64,000 nt of DNA from Paenalcaligenes suwonensis (GCF_011290505.1 NZ_JAANPV010000010.1:62001-126000); one strand, 5' to 3'; shown: positions 1 through 10,191, counted from the first letter of the stretch. The notes: generated by a model not told the origin, from the sequence alone. Numbers and translations are program-made.

Positions 1-1
1 T

Positions 2-664
2 GCACACGAGGTTAACCAACCTTTAGGCGCTATTATCGCCAGCAGTAATGCCTGCCAGCGGTGGTTAAATTTTGAACCACCTAATATGGATAAAGCACGT
101 CTAGCCATCGAACGTATTATTGCCGATGCCAACCGTGCCAGCGATGTCATTACCCGCGTACGTGCTCTCACCCGAGGCGATGCACCACAAACCAGCCTGT
201 TCGATATGAATCAGGCCATTATCGAAGTGGTGCAATTCTCGCGTAACGATTTAGAACGTAACGGCATTGCCCTAAAACTAACACTGGCCGAGAGCCTGCC
301 TAAGGTACTGGCCGACCGCATACAATTGCAGCAAGTCTTGGGCAACTTATTAAACAATGCGATAGAAAGCATACGGCAGAACTCACGCCCTCACCGCGAA
401 ATCGAGTTCACCACCCAAGTGGATGAACAAGGCGCGTTGTTAGTCAGCGTAGCAGACTCAGGCAAAGGCTTTAGTAATGATGCGCTTGCCCATATGTTCG
501 ATGCTTTCTGGACCGAAAAGGAAACAGGCGTAGGGCTGGGGCTAGCCATTAGCCGCACCATTATGGAGGCCAATCAGGGACGCATTTGGGCCACCCACCG
601 CGCAGAAGGCGGTGCCTGTTTTCAATTTATTCTCCCCCTGAATCACCCGGCAGCCAGTTCATGA
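2..664 (+). CDS. Sensor histidine kinase, C-terminal part (5' end outside window)
   Basis: Reading frame open from the first bases of the window, so the N-terminal sensing part is missing. The visible part starts at the phosphoacceptor H-box (AHEVNQPLGAI), followed by a dimerisation helix, an N-box (NLLNNAIES), and G1/G2 boxes (DSGKGFS and GVGLGLAISR) of a HATPase domain. Autophosphorylation would occur on the His of HEVNQP. The stop overlaps the start of the response-regulator gene by 4 bases (ATGA), so the two are translationally coupled and almost certainly a cognate pair. The class resembles PAS-containing FixL-type kinases common in Burkholderiales. The signal sensed cannot be inferred. 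Confidence 0.93.
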   Translation, partial: AHEVNQPLGAIIASSNACQRWLNFEPPNMDKARLAIERIIADANRASDVITRVRALTRGDAPQTSLFDMNQAIIEVVQFSRNDLERNGIALKLTLAESLPKVLADRIQLQQVLGNLLNNAIESIRQNSRPHREIEFTTQVDEQGALLVSVADSGKGFSNDALAHMFDAFWTEKETGVGLGLAISRTIMEANQGRIWATHRAEGGACFQFILPLNHPAASS

Positions 665-1296
665 TGTCTCCTTCCTCTACAGAAACCTCAAACGCCTTGG
701 TCTACATCGTTGATGATGACCCATCTATGCGTGCCGCACTCGACGACTTACTCGCCTCTGTAGGCTTGCATACCCGCACCTACAGCTCGGTTCAAGAGTT
801 CTTAGACAAAGGGGTTGAGGATGCGCCTGGCTGCTTAATTCTAGACATTCGTATGCCCGGTCAAAGCGGTATGGACTTTCACCGCCACATGTCCCAATAC
901 GGTATTCAACTACCCACCATTTTCATCACTGGACACGGTGATATTGCACTGGGTGTGGAAGCCATGAAAAATGGGGCCATCGAATTTCTGACCAAGCCTT
1001 TCCGCGACCAAGACTTGCTTGATGCCATACAACTGGGGCTGCAAAAAGACACCCAACGCCGTCAAGAAGAAGGTCAAATCACCCTGCTACGAGATCGCTG
1101 GGATAAGCTCACCGCAGGTGAACAATCGGTGATGCGCTTAGTGGTACAGGGCTTGCTCAACAAGCAAATAGCCAGCCAACTGCATGTGAGTGAAATCACC
1201 GTGAAAGTGCGACGTGGGCAAGTCATGCGCACCATGGAAGCCGGTTCCTTGGCCGAGCTGGTACGCATGGCTGACCGCTTGCAATTGCAGCCTTAA
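661..1296 (+). CDS. FixJ-type response regulator (receiver plus LuxR-type HTH)
   Basis: Receiver domain of about 120 residues with an acidic triplet (VDDDPSMR), phosphoacceptor Asp in LILDIRMPGQSG, switch Thr in FITGHGD and Lys in FLTKPF, then a LuxR/FixJ helix-turn-helix (GLLNKQIASQLHVSEITVK). I take the ATG at 661, which overlaps the kinase stop; an upstream start at 586 would add residues that only read through the kinase gene out of frame. The DNA-binding partner of the preceding kinase; target genes are not evident. Confidence 0.93.
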   Translation: MMSPSSTETSNALVYIVDDDPSMRAALDDLLASVGLHTRTYSSVQEFLDKGVEDAPGCLILDIRMPGQSGMDFHRHMSQYGIQLPTIFITGHGDIALGVEAMKNGAIEFLTKPFRDQDLLDAIQLGLQKDTQRRQEEGQITLLRDRWDKLTAGEQSVMRLVVQGLLNKQIASQLHVSEITVKVRRGQVMRTMEAGSLAELVRMADRLQLQP

Positions 1297-1326
1297 GCCT
1301 ACTTGCTGCCTGCTACGCTAGGCCAT

Positions 1327-1366
1327 AAAAAAACCGGTACAACGTTTAACGTTATACCGGTTTTTT
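1327..1366. terminator. Bidirectional intrinsic terminator
   Basis: A long inverted repeat built on AAAAACCGGTA and TACCGGTTTTT, with one mismatch and a short loop, has an A run on one side and a T run on the other. It lies between the convergent response-regulator and dnaJ genes and can stop transcripts from both. Confidence 0.88.
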
Positions 1367-1380
1367 AGTACTGCACAGAA

Positions 1381-2517
1381 TTAGGAAAAGAAGTTCTTTA
1401 CCTTGTCTGTCCATGACTCGCTTTTGGGAGAGTGCTTATCACCACCCGACTGCAGTGCTTCTTCAAACTGACGCAGAATTTTCTTCTGGTCTTCACTGAG
1501 TCGCACCGGTGTTTCTACCTGAATGTGGCAGTACAAATCACCTGGGTAGCTGGAACGCACCCCCTTGATCCCTTTAGCACGCAAGCGGAAGGTTTTTCCG
1601 GTTTGTGTCCCTTCAGGAATAGTGATTTCACCACGCCCCGTTAAGGTAGGCACTTCCACTTCACCACCCAATGCCGCGGTGGTAAATGGAATGGTCAGGC
1701 TGCAATGTAGATCGTCGCCATCGCGCTGGAAAATACCATGCGGCTTCAACTGAATCTCTACATACAAGTCACCGGCAGGGCCGCCGTTGACGCCCGGCTC
1801 ACCATTACCCATAGAGCGAATGCTCATGCCGTCATCAATACCGGCAGGAATCTTCACTTGCAGTGTTTTCTCTACACGTTTACGGCCTTCACCGTGGCAG
1901 GCTGTACACGGATCTTTGATCTCTTTACCTGAGCCATGACACGTTGGACACGTTTGCTGCACGCTAAAGAAGCCTTGCTGCATACGAACCGCACCTGCCC
2001 CACCACACGTTCCACACGTGGTAGGTTTGCTACCTGGTTTCGCGCCCGAGCCATCACAGACCGAACAGTTTTCCCAACTGGGTACCCGGATTTCCGTATC
2101 AAAACCTTTGGCTGCCTGCTCTAGGCTGATTTCCAACGAGTAGCGTAAATCTGCACCACGGTAGACTTGTGGCCCACCTTGACCACGGCGTCCCGCACCA
2201 CCAAAAATCTCACCGAAGATATCGCCCAGGTCACCAAACCCGCCAAACCCTCCGGCACCACCACCCATGCCGCCCATACCGGCAGCGCTAGGATCTACCC
2301 CGGCATGGCCATAGCGGTCATAAGCTTCACGTTTCTGCTCATCGCTCAGAATTTCGTAAGCCTCTTTCGCTTCCTTGAACTTCTCTTCGGCCTCTTTGCT
2401 GTCAGGGTTACGATCCGGGTGGTACTTCATTGCCATCTTGCGATAGGCTTTGCGGATCTCATCCTGGCTAGCATTTTTGGCGAGACCTAGTATTTCGTAT
2501 AAATCGCGTTTTGCCAT
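1381..2517 (-). CDS. dnaJ: Chaperone protein DnaJ
   Basis: 378 residues, usual length for type I DnaJ (Hsp40), which stimulates DnaK ATPase activity and delivers unfolded clients. Domains in order: J domain (residues 1-70) with the HPD motif, Gly/Phe-rich linker (about 75-110), zinc domain with four CxxCxGxG repeats ([32 protein letters not shown]), then the client-binding C-terminal domains. Last gene of the minus-strand hrcA-hemH-grpE-dnaK-dnaJ series, about 100 bases after dnaK with a hairpin in the gap that may lower its expression. Confidence 0.99.
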   Translation of the reverse strand: MAKRDLYEILGLAKNASQDEIRKAYRKMAMKYHPDRNPDSKEAEEKFKEAKEAYEILSDEQKREAYDRYGHAGVDPSAAGMGGMGGGAGGFGGFGDLGDIFGEIFGGAGRRGQGGPQVYRGADLRYSLEISLEQAAKGFDTEIRVPSWENCSVCDGSGAKPGSKPTTCGTCGGAGAVRMQQGFFSVQQTCPTCHGSGKEIKDPCTACHGEGRKRVEKTLQVKIPAGIDDGMSIRSMGNGEPGVNGGPAGDLYVEIQLKPHGIFQRDGDDLHCSLTIPFTTAALGGEVEVPTLTGRGEITIPEGTQTGKTFRLRAKGIKGVRSSYPGDLYCHIQVETPVRLSEDQKKILRQFEEALQSGGDKHSPKSESWTDKVKNFFS

Positions 2518-2550
2518 TTTGACTGTCAGGCTTGTAAAGCCTTTTCATGG

Positions 2551-2594
2551 AAAAAAGGATGCCCGGAGCCCCCTTTTCAGGTTGGCTACCGGGC
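2551..2594 (-). terminator. Possible leaky terminator between dnaK and dnaJ
   Basis: Read on the minus strand, GCCCGG and CCGGGC arms (2589-2594 and 2561-2566) enclose a weaker inner pairing and are followed by CCTTTTTT. The stem is imperfect and two bases separate it from the T run, so partial termination or processing is more likely than a full stop. dnaJ has no obvious promoter of its own here. Confidence 0.5.
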
Positions 2595-2617
2595 CTGTTC
2601 AGTGCACAGTCACTGGA

Positions 2618-4540
2618 TTACTGATCGCGCTTCACTTCTTTGAAGTCAGCATCAACCACGTTTTCATCCGCAGGTTTAGCACCTTCTTCACCGGCTTGTT
2701 GTGCACCAGCTTGAGCTTGCATATCAGCGTACATTTTCTCGCCCAGTTTCTGCGAGGCTGTGCTCAAGGCTTCAACTTTGGCATCGATAGCGTCTTTGTC
2801 GCCATCTTTCAACGCACCTTCCAACTCAGCGATAGCCGCTTCAATGGCTTCTTTCTCGCTGGCTTCCAGTTTGTCACCGTACTCTTCCAACGATTTACGT
2901 GTGGAGTGCACCAGTGCCTCACCGTTGTTGCGTGTTGTTGCCAGCTCAGCCAAACGACGGTCTTCCTCAGCGTGTGCCTCGGCGTCTTGCATCATGCGCT
3001 GAACTTCTTCATCGCTCAAACCAGAGTTAGCCTTAATGGTAACTTTGTTCTCTTTACCAGTGCCTTTGTCTTTGGCGGAAACGTGCAAAATACCGTTTGC
3101 GTCAATGTCGAAAGTCACTTCGATCTGTGGCATACCACGTTGTGCTGGTGGAATACCTTCCAGATTGAACTCGCCCAACGCTTTGTTACCCGCAGCGATT
3201 TCACGCTCACCTTGGTAAACCTTAATGGTTACCGCTGGCTGGTTATCATCCGCAGTAGAAAACACTTGCGAGTGACGTGTTGGGATAGTGGTGTTCTTTT
3301 GAATCATTTTGGTCATCACACCGCCCAGGGTTTCAATACCCAAGGACAATGGTGTTACGTCCAACAGCAATACGTCAGAACGGTCGCCAGACAGTACGGA
3401 ACCTTGAATGGCCGCACCCGCTGCAACAGCTTCGTCAGGGTTCACGTCACGACGTGGATCACGACCGAAGAACTCTTTCACACGTTCTTGCACTTTAGGC
3501 ATACGTGTCATACCACCCACCAAGATCACATCGTCGATCTCGGACACTTTCACGCCAGCGTCTTTAATCGCTACACGGCAAGGTTCGATAGAACGTTCGA
3601 TCAGATCTTCAACCAACGCTTCCAATTTGGCGCGTGTGATTTTCAGGTTCAAGTGTTTAGGACCGGAAGCATCTGCTGTGATGTACGGCAGGTTGATTTC
3701 AGTCTGTTGTGTGGAAGACAGTTCGATCTTCGCTTTTTCTGCGGACTCTTTCAGACGTTGCAGAGCCAATACATCTTTAGACAGATCTACGCCGCTTTCT
3801 TTTTTGAACTCGTCGATGATGTAGTCGATGATGCGTTGGTCAAAGTCTTCACCACCCAAGAAAGTGTCACCGTTGGTGGACAGTACTTCAAACTGTTTTT
3901 CACCGTCGATGTCAGCAATCTCGATGATGGACACGTCAAACGTACCACCACCCAAGTCATACACAGCAATCTTACGATCGCCATCAGACGCTTTATCCAA
4001 GCCGAACGCCAATGCCGCAGCAGTAGGTTCGTTAATAATACGTTTTACTTCCAAGCCAGCAATACGACCCGCATCTTTAGTTGCTTGACGTTGGCTGTCG
4101 TTAAAGTAAGCAGGTACAGTAATAACTGCTTCGGTCACTTCATGACCCAAGTAGTCTTCTGCGGTTTTCTTCATTTTACGCAGGGTATCAGCAGAAACTT
4201 GCTGAGGAGCCAACGCTTTACCTTGGGCTTCTACCCATGCGTCACCATTGTCGGCCTTAACGATTTTGTAAGGCATCAATGGGATATCTTTTTGTACAGC
4301 TTGCTCGTCGAATTTACGACCGATCAAACGCTTCACAGCATACAACGTGTTCTGTGGGTTTGTTACGGCTTGACGTTTAGCAGGAGCACCTACCAGAACT
4401 TCACCATCGGGCATGTAAGCAACGATGGAAGGGGTAGTACGTGTACCTTCTGCGTTTTCAATAATTTTGACCTGGTCACCGTCCATAACGGCAACACAAC
4501 TGTTGGTAGTACCAAGGTCAATACCAATAATCTTGCTCAT
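2618..4540 (-). CDS. dnaK: Chaperone protein DnaK (Hsp70)
   Basis: 640 residues, full length. The N-terminal ATPase opens with [10 protein letters not shown] and carries [10 protein letters not shown] and the VGGMTRMP signature; the substrate-binding domain begins around [12 protein letters not shown], and the tail is the acidic-basic [11 protein letters not shown] expected of bacterial DnaK. Works with DnaJ and GrpE in ATP-driven folding. It lies 119 bases downstream of grpE and has its own sigma-32 promoter in that gap, so it can be induced separately from grpE. A long open frame on the opposite strand is a shadow of this gene. Confidence 0.99.
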   Translation of the reverse strand: MSKIIGIDLGTTNSCVAVMDGDQVKIIENAEGTRTTPSIVAYMPDGEVLVGAPAKRQAVTNPQNTLYAVKRLIGRKFDEQAVQKDIPLMPYKIVKADNGDAWVEAQGKALAPQQVSADTLRKMKKTAEDYLGHEVTEAVITVPAYFNDSQRQATKDAGRIAGLEVKRIINEPTAAALAFGLDKASDGDRKIAVYDLGGGTFDVSIIEIADIDGEKQFEVLSTNGDTFLGGEDFDQRIIDYIIDEFKKESGVDLSKDVLALQRLKESAEKAKIELSSTQQTEINLPYITADASGPKHLNLKITRAKLEALVEDLIERSIEPCRVAIKDAGVKVSEIDDVILVGGMTRMPKVQERVKEFFGRDPRRDVNPDEAVAAGAAIQGSVLSGDRSDVLLLDVTPLSLGIETLGGVMTKMIQKNTTIPTRHSQVFSTADDNQPAVTIKVYQGEREIAAGNKALGEFNLEGIPPAQRGMPQIEVTFDIDANGILHVSAKDKGTGKENKVTIKANSGLSDEEVQRMMQDAEAHAEEDRRLAELATTRNNGEALVHSTRKSLEEYGDKLEASEKEAIEAAIAELEGALKDGDKDAIDAKVEALSTASQKLGEKMYADMQAQAGAQQAGEEGAKPADENVVDADFKEVKRDQ

Positions 4541-4611
4541 TTTTTTGATTCACCTTGCAAAAATCAGCGTACCCATTTTTGGGATACTGCTTAGTTATTC
4601 CGATGATTGAT

Positions 4612-4639
4612 AGATGGGGACTCACTAAACATTTTCAAG
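4612..4639 (-). promoter_or_regulatory. Sigma-32 (heat-shock) promoter of dnaK
   Basis: On the minus strand: CTTGAAA (4639-4633), a 13-base spacer, CCCCATCT (4619-4612). Both boxes match the RpoH consensus (CTTGAAA / CCCCATNT) completely. The -10 element is about 70 bases upstream of the dnaK start. Confidence 0.88.
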
Positions 4640-4659
4640 CCCCCCTACAACAAAATAAT

Positions 4660-5220
4660 TTAGGCAGGTTGTCCGGCAGACACCATCACCAGTGCGGGAC
4701 GCAATACGCGATCAGCCAACACATAGCCTTTCTGCAATGCCATGGCCACAGTGCCCTCAGCTTGATCAGAAGGTACGGTGGAAATCGCTTGATGCAGATG
4801 GGGGTCAAACTTGTCGCCCGCTTGTGGCGCTACTTCTTTCAACTGGTTGCGTGTAAACGCGTTATCCAACTGACGCAGCGTGGTTTCTATACCTTCGCGG
4901 AAGGCTTCAAGCGTTTGCTCTTCTTGAGCCAGTGCAGCTTCTAAACTATCACGCACGGGCAACAGGCTTTCGGCAAAAGATTCTGTACCGAATTTACGTG
5001 CCTTAGATACTTCCTCATCCGCTCGACGGCGAATGTTTTCCATTTCGGCTTTAGCGCGCAGCAACTGATCGTAATACTGGGCTACTTTAGCCTGAGCTTC
5101 TTCCAACTGCTGATCTAGTCCAGGTTCGACAAGCGACTCTGCTGCCACATCAATGGACTCGTTTTCAGGTTGGTTGTCTTCAGGAATCTGGTTTTCGTTC
5201 TGGTCTGTTGATGCAGACAT
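4660..5220 (-). CDS. grpE: Nucleotide exchange factor GrpE
   Basis: 186 residues. Acidic N-terminus rich in Asn/Gln/Glu, then a long helical coiled-coil stretch (around residues 35-100, with RAKAEMENIRRRADEEV), then the beta domain (KFDPHLHQAIS, VAMALQKGYVLADRVLRPALV) typical of GrpE. It releases ADP from DnaK. A sigma-32 promoter sits about 40 bases upstream of the ATG. Confidence 0.98.
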   Translation of the reverse strand: MSASTDQNENQIPEDNQPENESIDVAAESLVEPGLDQQLEEAQAKVAQYYDQLLRAKAEMENIRRRADEEVSKARKFGTESFAESLLPVRDSLEAALAQEEQTLEAFREGIETTLRQLDNAFTRNQLKEVAPQAGDKFDPHLHQAISTVPSDQAEGTVAMALQKGYVLADRVLRPALVMVSAGQPA

Positions 5221-5257
5221 AATGGATCTCCACGGCTAAAAAACATCACTGCTACTC

Positions 5258-5286
5258 ATATGGGGATCAATTACCCCATATTCAAG
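5258..5286 (-). promoter_or_regulatory. Sigma-32 promoter of grpE, overlapped by an inverted repeat
   Basis: On the minus strand: CTTGAAT (5286-5280), a 14-base spacer, CCCCATAT (5265-5258); 6 of 7 bases match at -35 and the -10 matches fully. The -10 also forms one arm of a perfect inverted repeat, ATATGGGG (5258-5265) and CCCCATAT (5274-5281) with 8 bases between, which could be an operator or an mRNA/DNA hairpin. It is not the CIRCE sequence bound by HrcA. Confidence 0.85.
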
Positions 5287-5313
5287 AGAGCCAAGATGTT
5301 ATTTACATTTCGC

Positions 5314-6369
5314 TTAGGAGAGCCAGCCCGCAGCGTGTTCACGCACCAGTTGTTCTAGCCCATCTACCCATTGGGCATCGTCATTTAAACAGGGAATGTA
5401 CGCGAACTGCTGGCCCCCCTCTTCAAGGAAGGCATCACGGCACATGAGCTTAATTTCCTCTAGGGTTTCCAAACAGTCTGCCAAGAAACCGGGGCACAGC
5501 ACCTGCACGTTTTTCACACCCTCTTTCGCCCACTGACGCAATAAAGGTTCGGTATACGGCTCTAACCAACGCTCTGCACCAAAGCGGCTTTGGAAGGCTG
5601 CCTCTACCGGCACATCGCAGCCATCAAGCGCCTGCCGTAATGCGGCGGTGGTCAACATGCATTCTCGGTAGTATGGATCGCCCTTTTCCACACAACGTCG
5701 TGGCAAACCATGAAAACTCAAGAGCAAACGCTCGGGTTTGCCATGTTGTTCCCAGTAGTTTTTCACGGACTGTGCCAACGGCTGTATGTAAGCAGCATGA
5801 TCACAGTAGCTACGTATAAAGCGTAGTTCGGGTTGATTACGCATTTTTGCTGCATAACGGGTCACCGCATCCACCGCTGTAGCCGTAGTGCTTGCCGCAT
5901 ACTGTGGGTACAAAGGCACCACCAGAATACGCTCACAACCCTGTGCACGCAGTTTATCCATGGCACTTTCTACCGATGGATTGCCGTAGCGCATTGCCAG
6001 CTCTACTTTCACTGTGGTGCCAGTAGGGTCTAAGCGTTGCTGCAAACCATCGGCTTGACGCTGGCTGTATACCAACAAGGGTGCACCCTCAGGCATCCAT
6101 ACCATTTCATACTTTTCTACTAACTTGCCCGGCCTAAATGGCAAAATGGCACCGCGTAAAATCAACTGCCAAATAGGCTGAGGGATTTCAATCACGCGGG
6201 GATCAGACAAAAATTCTTTAAGGTAGCGTCGTATGGATCCTGCATCAGGCTTGTCTGGCGTACCCAGATTCATAACCACTATGCCTACCGGCGTAGCGGG
6301 ACGGACACTGATCTGCGCATCCAACAACGATGGATCCGACGGTTCAGTCAAGTAGGTAGTTAACAGCAT
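5314..6369 (-). CDS. hemH: Ferrochelatase
   Basis: 351 residues. Inserts Fe2+ into protoporphyrin IX, the last step of haem synthesis, at the inner face of the cytoplasmic membrane. Diagnostic features: VVMNLGTPDKPD near the N-terminus, the LLLSFHGLPRR motif with the metal-binding His, and the CPGFLADCLETLEEI signature with the catalytic Glu region. Lies between hrcA and grpE on the same strand, as in other Alcaligenaceae. The ribosome site is weak and the first about 25 residues may be dispensable. Confidence 0.98.
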   Translation of the reverse strand: MLLTTYLTEPSDPSLLDAQISVRPATPVGIVVMNLGTPDKPDAGSIRRYLKEFLSDPRVIEIPQPIWQLILRGAILPFRPGKLVEKYEMVWMPEGAPLLVYSQRQADGLQQRLDPTGTTVKVELAMRYGNPSVESAMDKLRAQGCERILVVPLYPQYAASTTATAVDAVTRYAAKMRNQPELRFIRSYCDHAAYIQPLAQSVKNYWEQHGKPERLLLSFHGLPRRCVEKGDPYYRECMLTTAALRQALDGCDVPVEAAFQSRFGAERWLEPYTEPLLRQWAKEGVKNVQVLCPGFLADCLETLEEIKLMCRDAFLEEGGQQFAYIPCLNDDAQWVDGLEQLVREHAAGWLS

Positions 6370-6418
6370 ATTTAGACCCTATGCGCCGCTACTACGTAGG
6401 AGTGCGACGCCATTCCTG

Positions 6419-7444
6419 TCAATTGTTCTGATTACAGCTCAAGGCATTGGACAATAACTTAGCAGTGATGTCCACGATAGGTATCACCTTGTCGTACGCC
6501 ATACGAGAAGGACCGATTACCCCTAAGGTACCCACCACCTCGCCATCTACCCCATACGGCGCCGTCACCATAGAAACGTCGTCTAAAGGCAACAGCGTAG
6601 AATCGCCACCAATATAAATTTGTACACCGTGTGCATGGCTAGAGGCATCTAACAAATGCAGCAGTTCGGTTTTCTTTTCAAACAGCTGGAACAGACGGCG
6701 CAAACGGCTTAGGTCATCCGTCATTTCGCTTACGTCCAACAGCTTGCTCTCACCGAAAATCACCACATCTTCTTCAATGTCGGACTCGGCAGTGCTGGCA
6801 GCAACAGCGGCTTGCATCAGTTGGGAAATATCGGTCTGTAAGGCTGAAAGCTCGTCGGCTAAAGATTCGCGCACCACGTTAAAGGACTTGCCTGAAAAGT
6901 GCTGATTAAAGAAATTGCTGGCTTCAGTTAGCTCTTCTTCGCGATACTCTCGAGACATGAACAAAATGCGGTTTTGTACATCACCGTCGGGCGACACCAT
7001 AATCAGCAACACCCGTTTTCCCGAGAGGCGGATGAACTCAATATGCTTGAAGGTTTGTGCGCGGCGCGGCACCATAACCACCCCAGCAAACTGGGACAAG
7101 TTGGACAACAAGGCGGCGGCAGACGACACCGCGCGGGAAGGCTCTTCCATCGGTAGGCGCAGTTGCAACGGTTCGATGCGAGGCACTTCGAACTGCGGTA
7201 CGGCTAATAGGCGGTCCACAAACATGCGGTACCCTTGCGGTGTGGGTACGCGCCCCGCCGACGTGTGGGGACTATGAATTAACCCTAGGTCTTCTAGATC
7301 AGCCATCACATTGCGTATGGTGGCTGGCGACAAGTCAAAAAGCCTAGATAAGGTACGTGACCCCACCGGCTGACCGTCTGCAATATAACGCTCTATTAAT
7401 AGCGTCAATAATGCACTTGCTCTATCGTCCAGATATTTTGCCAT
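6419..7444 (-). CDS. hrcA: Heat-inducible transcription repressor HrcA
   Basis: About 341 residues. N-terminal winged helix ([20 protein letters not shown] followed by [19 protein letters not shown]), GAF-like middle, and the HrcA dimerisation domain. It normally represses groESL and sometimes dnaK operons by binding CIRCE. I prefer the ATG at 7444; a second ATG four codons upstream at 7456 is also possible. I find no CIRCE element in this window, so its targets (probably groESL) lie elsewhere. Confidence 0.96.
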   Translation of the reverse strand: MAKYLDDRASALLTLLIERYIADGQPVGSRTLSRLFDLSPATIRNVMADLEDLGLIHSPHTSAGRVPTPQGYRMFVDRLLAVPQFEVPRIEPLQLRLPMEEPSRAVSSAAALLSNLSQFAGVVMVPRRAQTFKHIEFIRLSGKRVLLIMVSPDGDVQNRILFMSREYREEELTEASNFFNQHFSGKSFNVVRESLADELSALQTDISQLMQAAVAASTAESDIEEDVVIFGESKLLDVSEMTDDLSRLRRLFQLFEKKTELLHLLDASSHAHGVQIYIGGDSTLLPLDDVSMVTAPYGVDGEVVGTLGVIGPSRMAYDKVIPIVDITAKLLSNALSCNQNN

Positions 7445-7564
7445 GCTTACATACACTCACATCAGGATCAAACTGCAGCATCAATGCCCTAAACCCTTAC
7501 ACAATTCTATAATCCAGTAATTCAGATTATCCTATTCCTATTCCATCATAAGGCAATTTACCTC

Positions 7565-8464
7565 ATGCATTTCAAAACGGTCGCCCTCGTGGGTCGCTAT
7601 CATGACTCGGGACTTGATGCCCCGCTGCGAGCCGTTGCCCACACGCTGAAGCAAGCGGGTTGCTCGGTCATTATAGAAAGCGACACAGCGCGCTACACCG
7701 GTATACAGGATATCCCCTGTATCAGTTTTGACGAAATAGGCCAACAAGCCGACCTCGCCATTATTGTGGGTGGCGATGGCACCATGTTGGGTGCAGCACG
7801 TCAACTGGCACACAGCGGCGTTCCCTTGATTGGTATTAACCATGGACGCCTAGGTTTCATTACTGATATTCCCCTACCGCATGCGCACGAAGCCATCACC
7901 AGCGTGATCAACGGTCAGTACGAAACTGAGCACCGCAGCCTACTTGAAGGCCGCGTAGTACGCGATGGTGAAACACTGGTTTCCGGCATCGCGCTCAATG
8001 ATATCGTAATTAACCGCGCGGGTCGTGGCGGCATGATAGAGCTGCGTGTAGAGCTAGATGGTGTGTTTATGCATCGCCAACGTGCTGACGGTGTAGTCGT
8101 AGCCACACCAACCGGCTCCACGGCATATGCTCTTGCCGCCAATGGCCCTATTCTGTACCCCACGCTTAATGCCTTCTTGCTGGTGCCCGTTGCACCACAA
8201 ACACTGTCTAACCGTCCCGTCGTGGTGCCCGACAGCAGCACCCTTAGCTTAACTATTACGGCGCTTGGCCGAGTAGAGTCTGGCGCGAGTGTGCACTTTG
8301 ACATGCAAGCATGGTCTGACTGCCAACCTGGCGACTGCGTGGAAATACGCCGCGCTCAGAAAACCGTTTGTTTTATCCATCCTACGGGTTACAGTTTCTT
8401 TTCTACTTTACGTCAAAAGTTAGACTGGAACCGTATCCCACAACCCAACGACGCCAACGAATAA
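7565..8464 (+). CDS. nadK: NAD kinase
   Basis: 299 residues. Phosphorylates NAD+ to NADP+. Shows the GGDGT motif (IIVGGDGTMLGAAR), the NHGRLGFITD segment and the conserved TPTGSTAYALAANGPI region of the ATP-NAD kinase fold. Divergent from hrcA with about 120 bases between starts, and followed 9 bases later by recN, with which it is probably cotranscribed. nadK-recN adjacency is common in proteobacteria. Confidence 0.98.
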   Translation: MHFKTVALVGRYHDSGLDAPLRAVAHTLKQAGCSVIIESDTARYTGIQDIPCISFDEIGQQADLAIIVGGDGTMLGAARQLAHSGVPLIGINHGRLGFITDIPLPHAHEAITSVINGQYETEHRSLLEGRVVRDGETLVSGIALNDIVINRAGRGGMIELRVELDGVFMHRQRADGVVVATPTGSTAYALAANGPILYPTLNAFLLVPVAPQTLSNRPVVVPDSSTLSLTITALGRVESGASVHFDMQAWSDCQPGDCVEIRRAQKTVCFIHPTGYSFFSTLRQKLDWNRIPQPNDANE

Positions 8465-8473
8465 TCCCTACTT

Positions 8474-10123
8474 ATGCTGCGATCCCTGCATATACGTGAT
8501 TTTGTCATTGTGGATGAAGCCCATATCGAATTCGATAAGGGCTTCACTGTATTTTCTGGCGAAACAGGCGCTGGGAAATCCATACTTATAGATGCGCTGT
8601 CGCTGCTGCTAGGGGCACGCGGCGATACCCGCGTCATACGTGAGGGATGTGAAAAAACCGATCTCAGTGCACACTTTGACCTCAGTGATGACATACGTTC
8701 ATGGCTGCAAAGTAATGACTTAGACGACGGCGAAGAACTGCTACTGCGCCGCGTCATCGACGCACAAGGCCGCAGTCGCGCCTACATCAACGGCACACCC
8801 GCCACATTAAGCCAACTGCGTGAAGTCAGCGAGCAACTGGTAGACATACACGGGCAACACGCCCACCAAAGCCTGCTAAAAAGCACGAACCAGTACGCTC
8901 TGCTAGATGCCCAAGGCGGGCATACTGAACTGGCCAAACAAGTCGCTTCGGTATGGAGCAACTGGCAGTCCTTGCAGCAACGGCTGCGTCAGGCGCAAGA
9001 ACAATCTGCTGGCCTACAAGCCGAACGCGAACGCTTGCAATGGCAACATGACGAACTACAAACACTAGACCTGCAGCCCAACGAATGGGAACAAACCGCG
9101 GTAGAACACCAACGCTTGGCGCATGCGCAGTCGTTACTCGATGGCGCCACTAGAGCATTAAACCTCTTGGATGGCGAGGAACAAGCCGCACAACGTGCCT
9201 TGTTTTCAGCTACCCAAGAAATCACACGCTTATTGCACCACGACCCGGCTGCACTGCAACCCATTCTAGACACCTTAGAATCCGCACGCATAGCCAGTAC
9301 CGAAGCCATCTCTGATCTAAACAGCTATTTAAGCTCGGTAGAGCTGGACCCAGACCGCTTGGCGAATCTGGAAGAACGTATGGCGGATATCTTCAGCATG
9401 GCACGCAAATACCGTTGCGAACCCGAAGAACTGCCAACCCTCTTGCAAACGCTTACGCAGCAGTTAGAGCAACTCAGTGAAGATGCCGACTTAGAACAGC
9501 TAGAAGGCAAAGTAGCTCAGGCTCAGGAGCACTACAACACATTAGCACAGCAACTTAGTGATGCCCGTGCTCGCACCAGCAAACAACTAAGCCAACAAGT
9601 TAGCCACGCCATGCAAGAGCTTTCTATGCAAGGCGGTCAGTTTGCGGTTGAACTTAGCCCTTGCAAACCGTCTGCTCATGGTAACGAGCAGGTAGAGTTT
9701 TTAGTCGCAGGCCATGCGGGTGTACGCCCTGCTCCGCTGGCGAAGGTGGCTTCGGGTGGTGAGCTCGCCCGTATTTCTTTAGCGTTGGCAGTGATTGCTA
9801 GCCAAGCTGCCCAAGTACCTACCTTAATCTTTGACGAAGTAGATACTGGTATTGGTGGTGCAGTTGCTGAAGTAGTGGGAAAACTATTGCGCGAATTGGG
9901 GTTACGACACCAAGTGCTGTGTGTGACTCACTTGCCTCAAGTCGCGGCCCAAGGCCAACACCACTTACAAGTCAGCAAACAAAGCCAAGGCGGACATACG
10001 TTGTCTCGCATACAAGTGCTAGATCAAGAGGCTCGCGTAGAAGAAATTTCGCGTATGTTGGGCGGCATTGCCATTACCAACACCACTCGCCAACACGCCA
10101 AAGAAATGCTGTCACAATCATAG
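8474..10123 (+). CDS. recN: DNA repair protein RecN
   Basis: 549 residues, usual length. SMC-like ATPase for double-strand-break repair: Walker A GETGAGKSILIDALSLLLG near the N-terminus, a long central coiled coil rich in Gln/Leu/Glu (about residues 150-370), ABC signature VASGGELARISLAL and Walker B TLIFDEVDTGIGG near the C-terminus, then the THLPQVAAQ H-loop region. No obvious SOS box in the 9-base gap to nadK, so expression is likely driven from the nadK promoter. Confidence 0.98.
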   Translation: MLRSLHIRDFVIVDEAHIEFDKGFTVFSGETGAGKSILIDALSLLLGARGDTRVIREGCEKTDLSAHFDLSDDIRSWLQSNDLDDGEELLLRRVIDAQGRSRAYINGTPATLSQLREVSEQLVDIHGQHAHQSLLKSTNQYALLDAQGGHTELAKQVASVWSNWQSLQQRLRQAQEQSAGLQAERERLQWQHDELQTLDLQPNEWEQTAVEHQRLAHAQSLLDGATRALNLLDGEEQAAQRALFSATQEITRLLHHDPAALQPILDTLESARIASTEAISDLNSYLSSVELDPDRLANLEERMADIFSMARKYRCEPEELPTLLQTLTQQLEQLSEDADLEQLEGKVAQAQEHYNTLAQQLSDARARTSKQLSQQVSHAMQELSMQGGQFAVELSPCKPSAHGNEQVEFLVAGHAGVRPAPLAKVASGGELARISLALAVIASQAAQVPTLIFDEVDTGIGGAVAEVVGKLLRELGLRHQVLCVTHLPQVAAQGQHHLQVSKQSQGGHTLSRIQVLDQEARVEEISRMLGGIAITNTTRQHAKEMLSQS

Positions 10124-10162
10124 AAAAAGCGGCTTGTGCAATGCTACACAAGCCGCTTTTTT
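10124..10162 (+). terminator. Intrinsic terminator after recN
   Basis: AAAAAGCGGCTTGTG and CACAAGCCGCTTTTTT form a perfect stem with an 8-base loop and a T run, starting immediately after the recN stop. Symmetric A/T flanks would also let it end the convergent fur transcript. Confidence 0.93.
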
Positions 10163-10191
10163 ATGTACTGATCTGCCATGCAGACGTCAGG

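Noticed and set aside
586-660. Longer N-terminus for the FixJ-like regulator
   Set aside because: The extra residues overlap the kinase gene in another frame and precede a normal receiver start; the ATG at 661 overlaps the kinase stop in the usual coupled way.
2450-4594. 714-codon open frame on the plus strand opposite dnaK
   Set aside because: It lies antisense to the whole of dnaK and the start of dnaJ; the translation is rich in Phe, His and Cys without any domain, the usual result of biased codon use in a highly expressed gene.
7457-7564. CIRCE element before hrcA
   Set aside because: I looked for TTAGCACTC and GAGTGCTAA arms here and before grpE and dnaK and found none; the sole near-match, at about 13557, lacks its partner arm.
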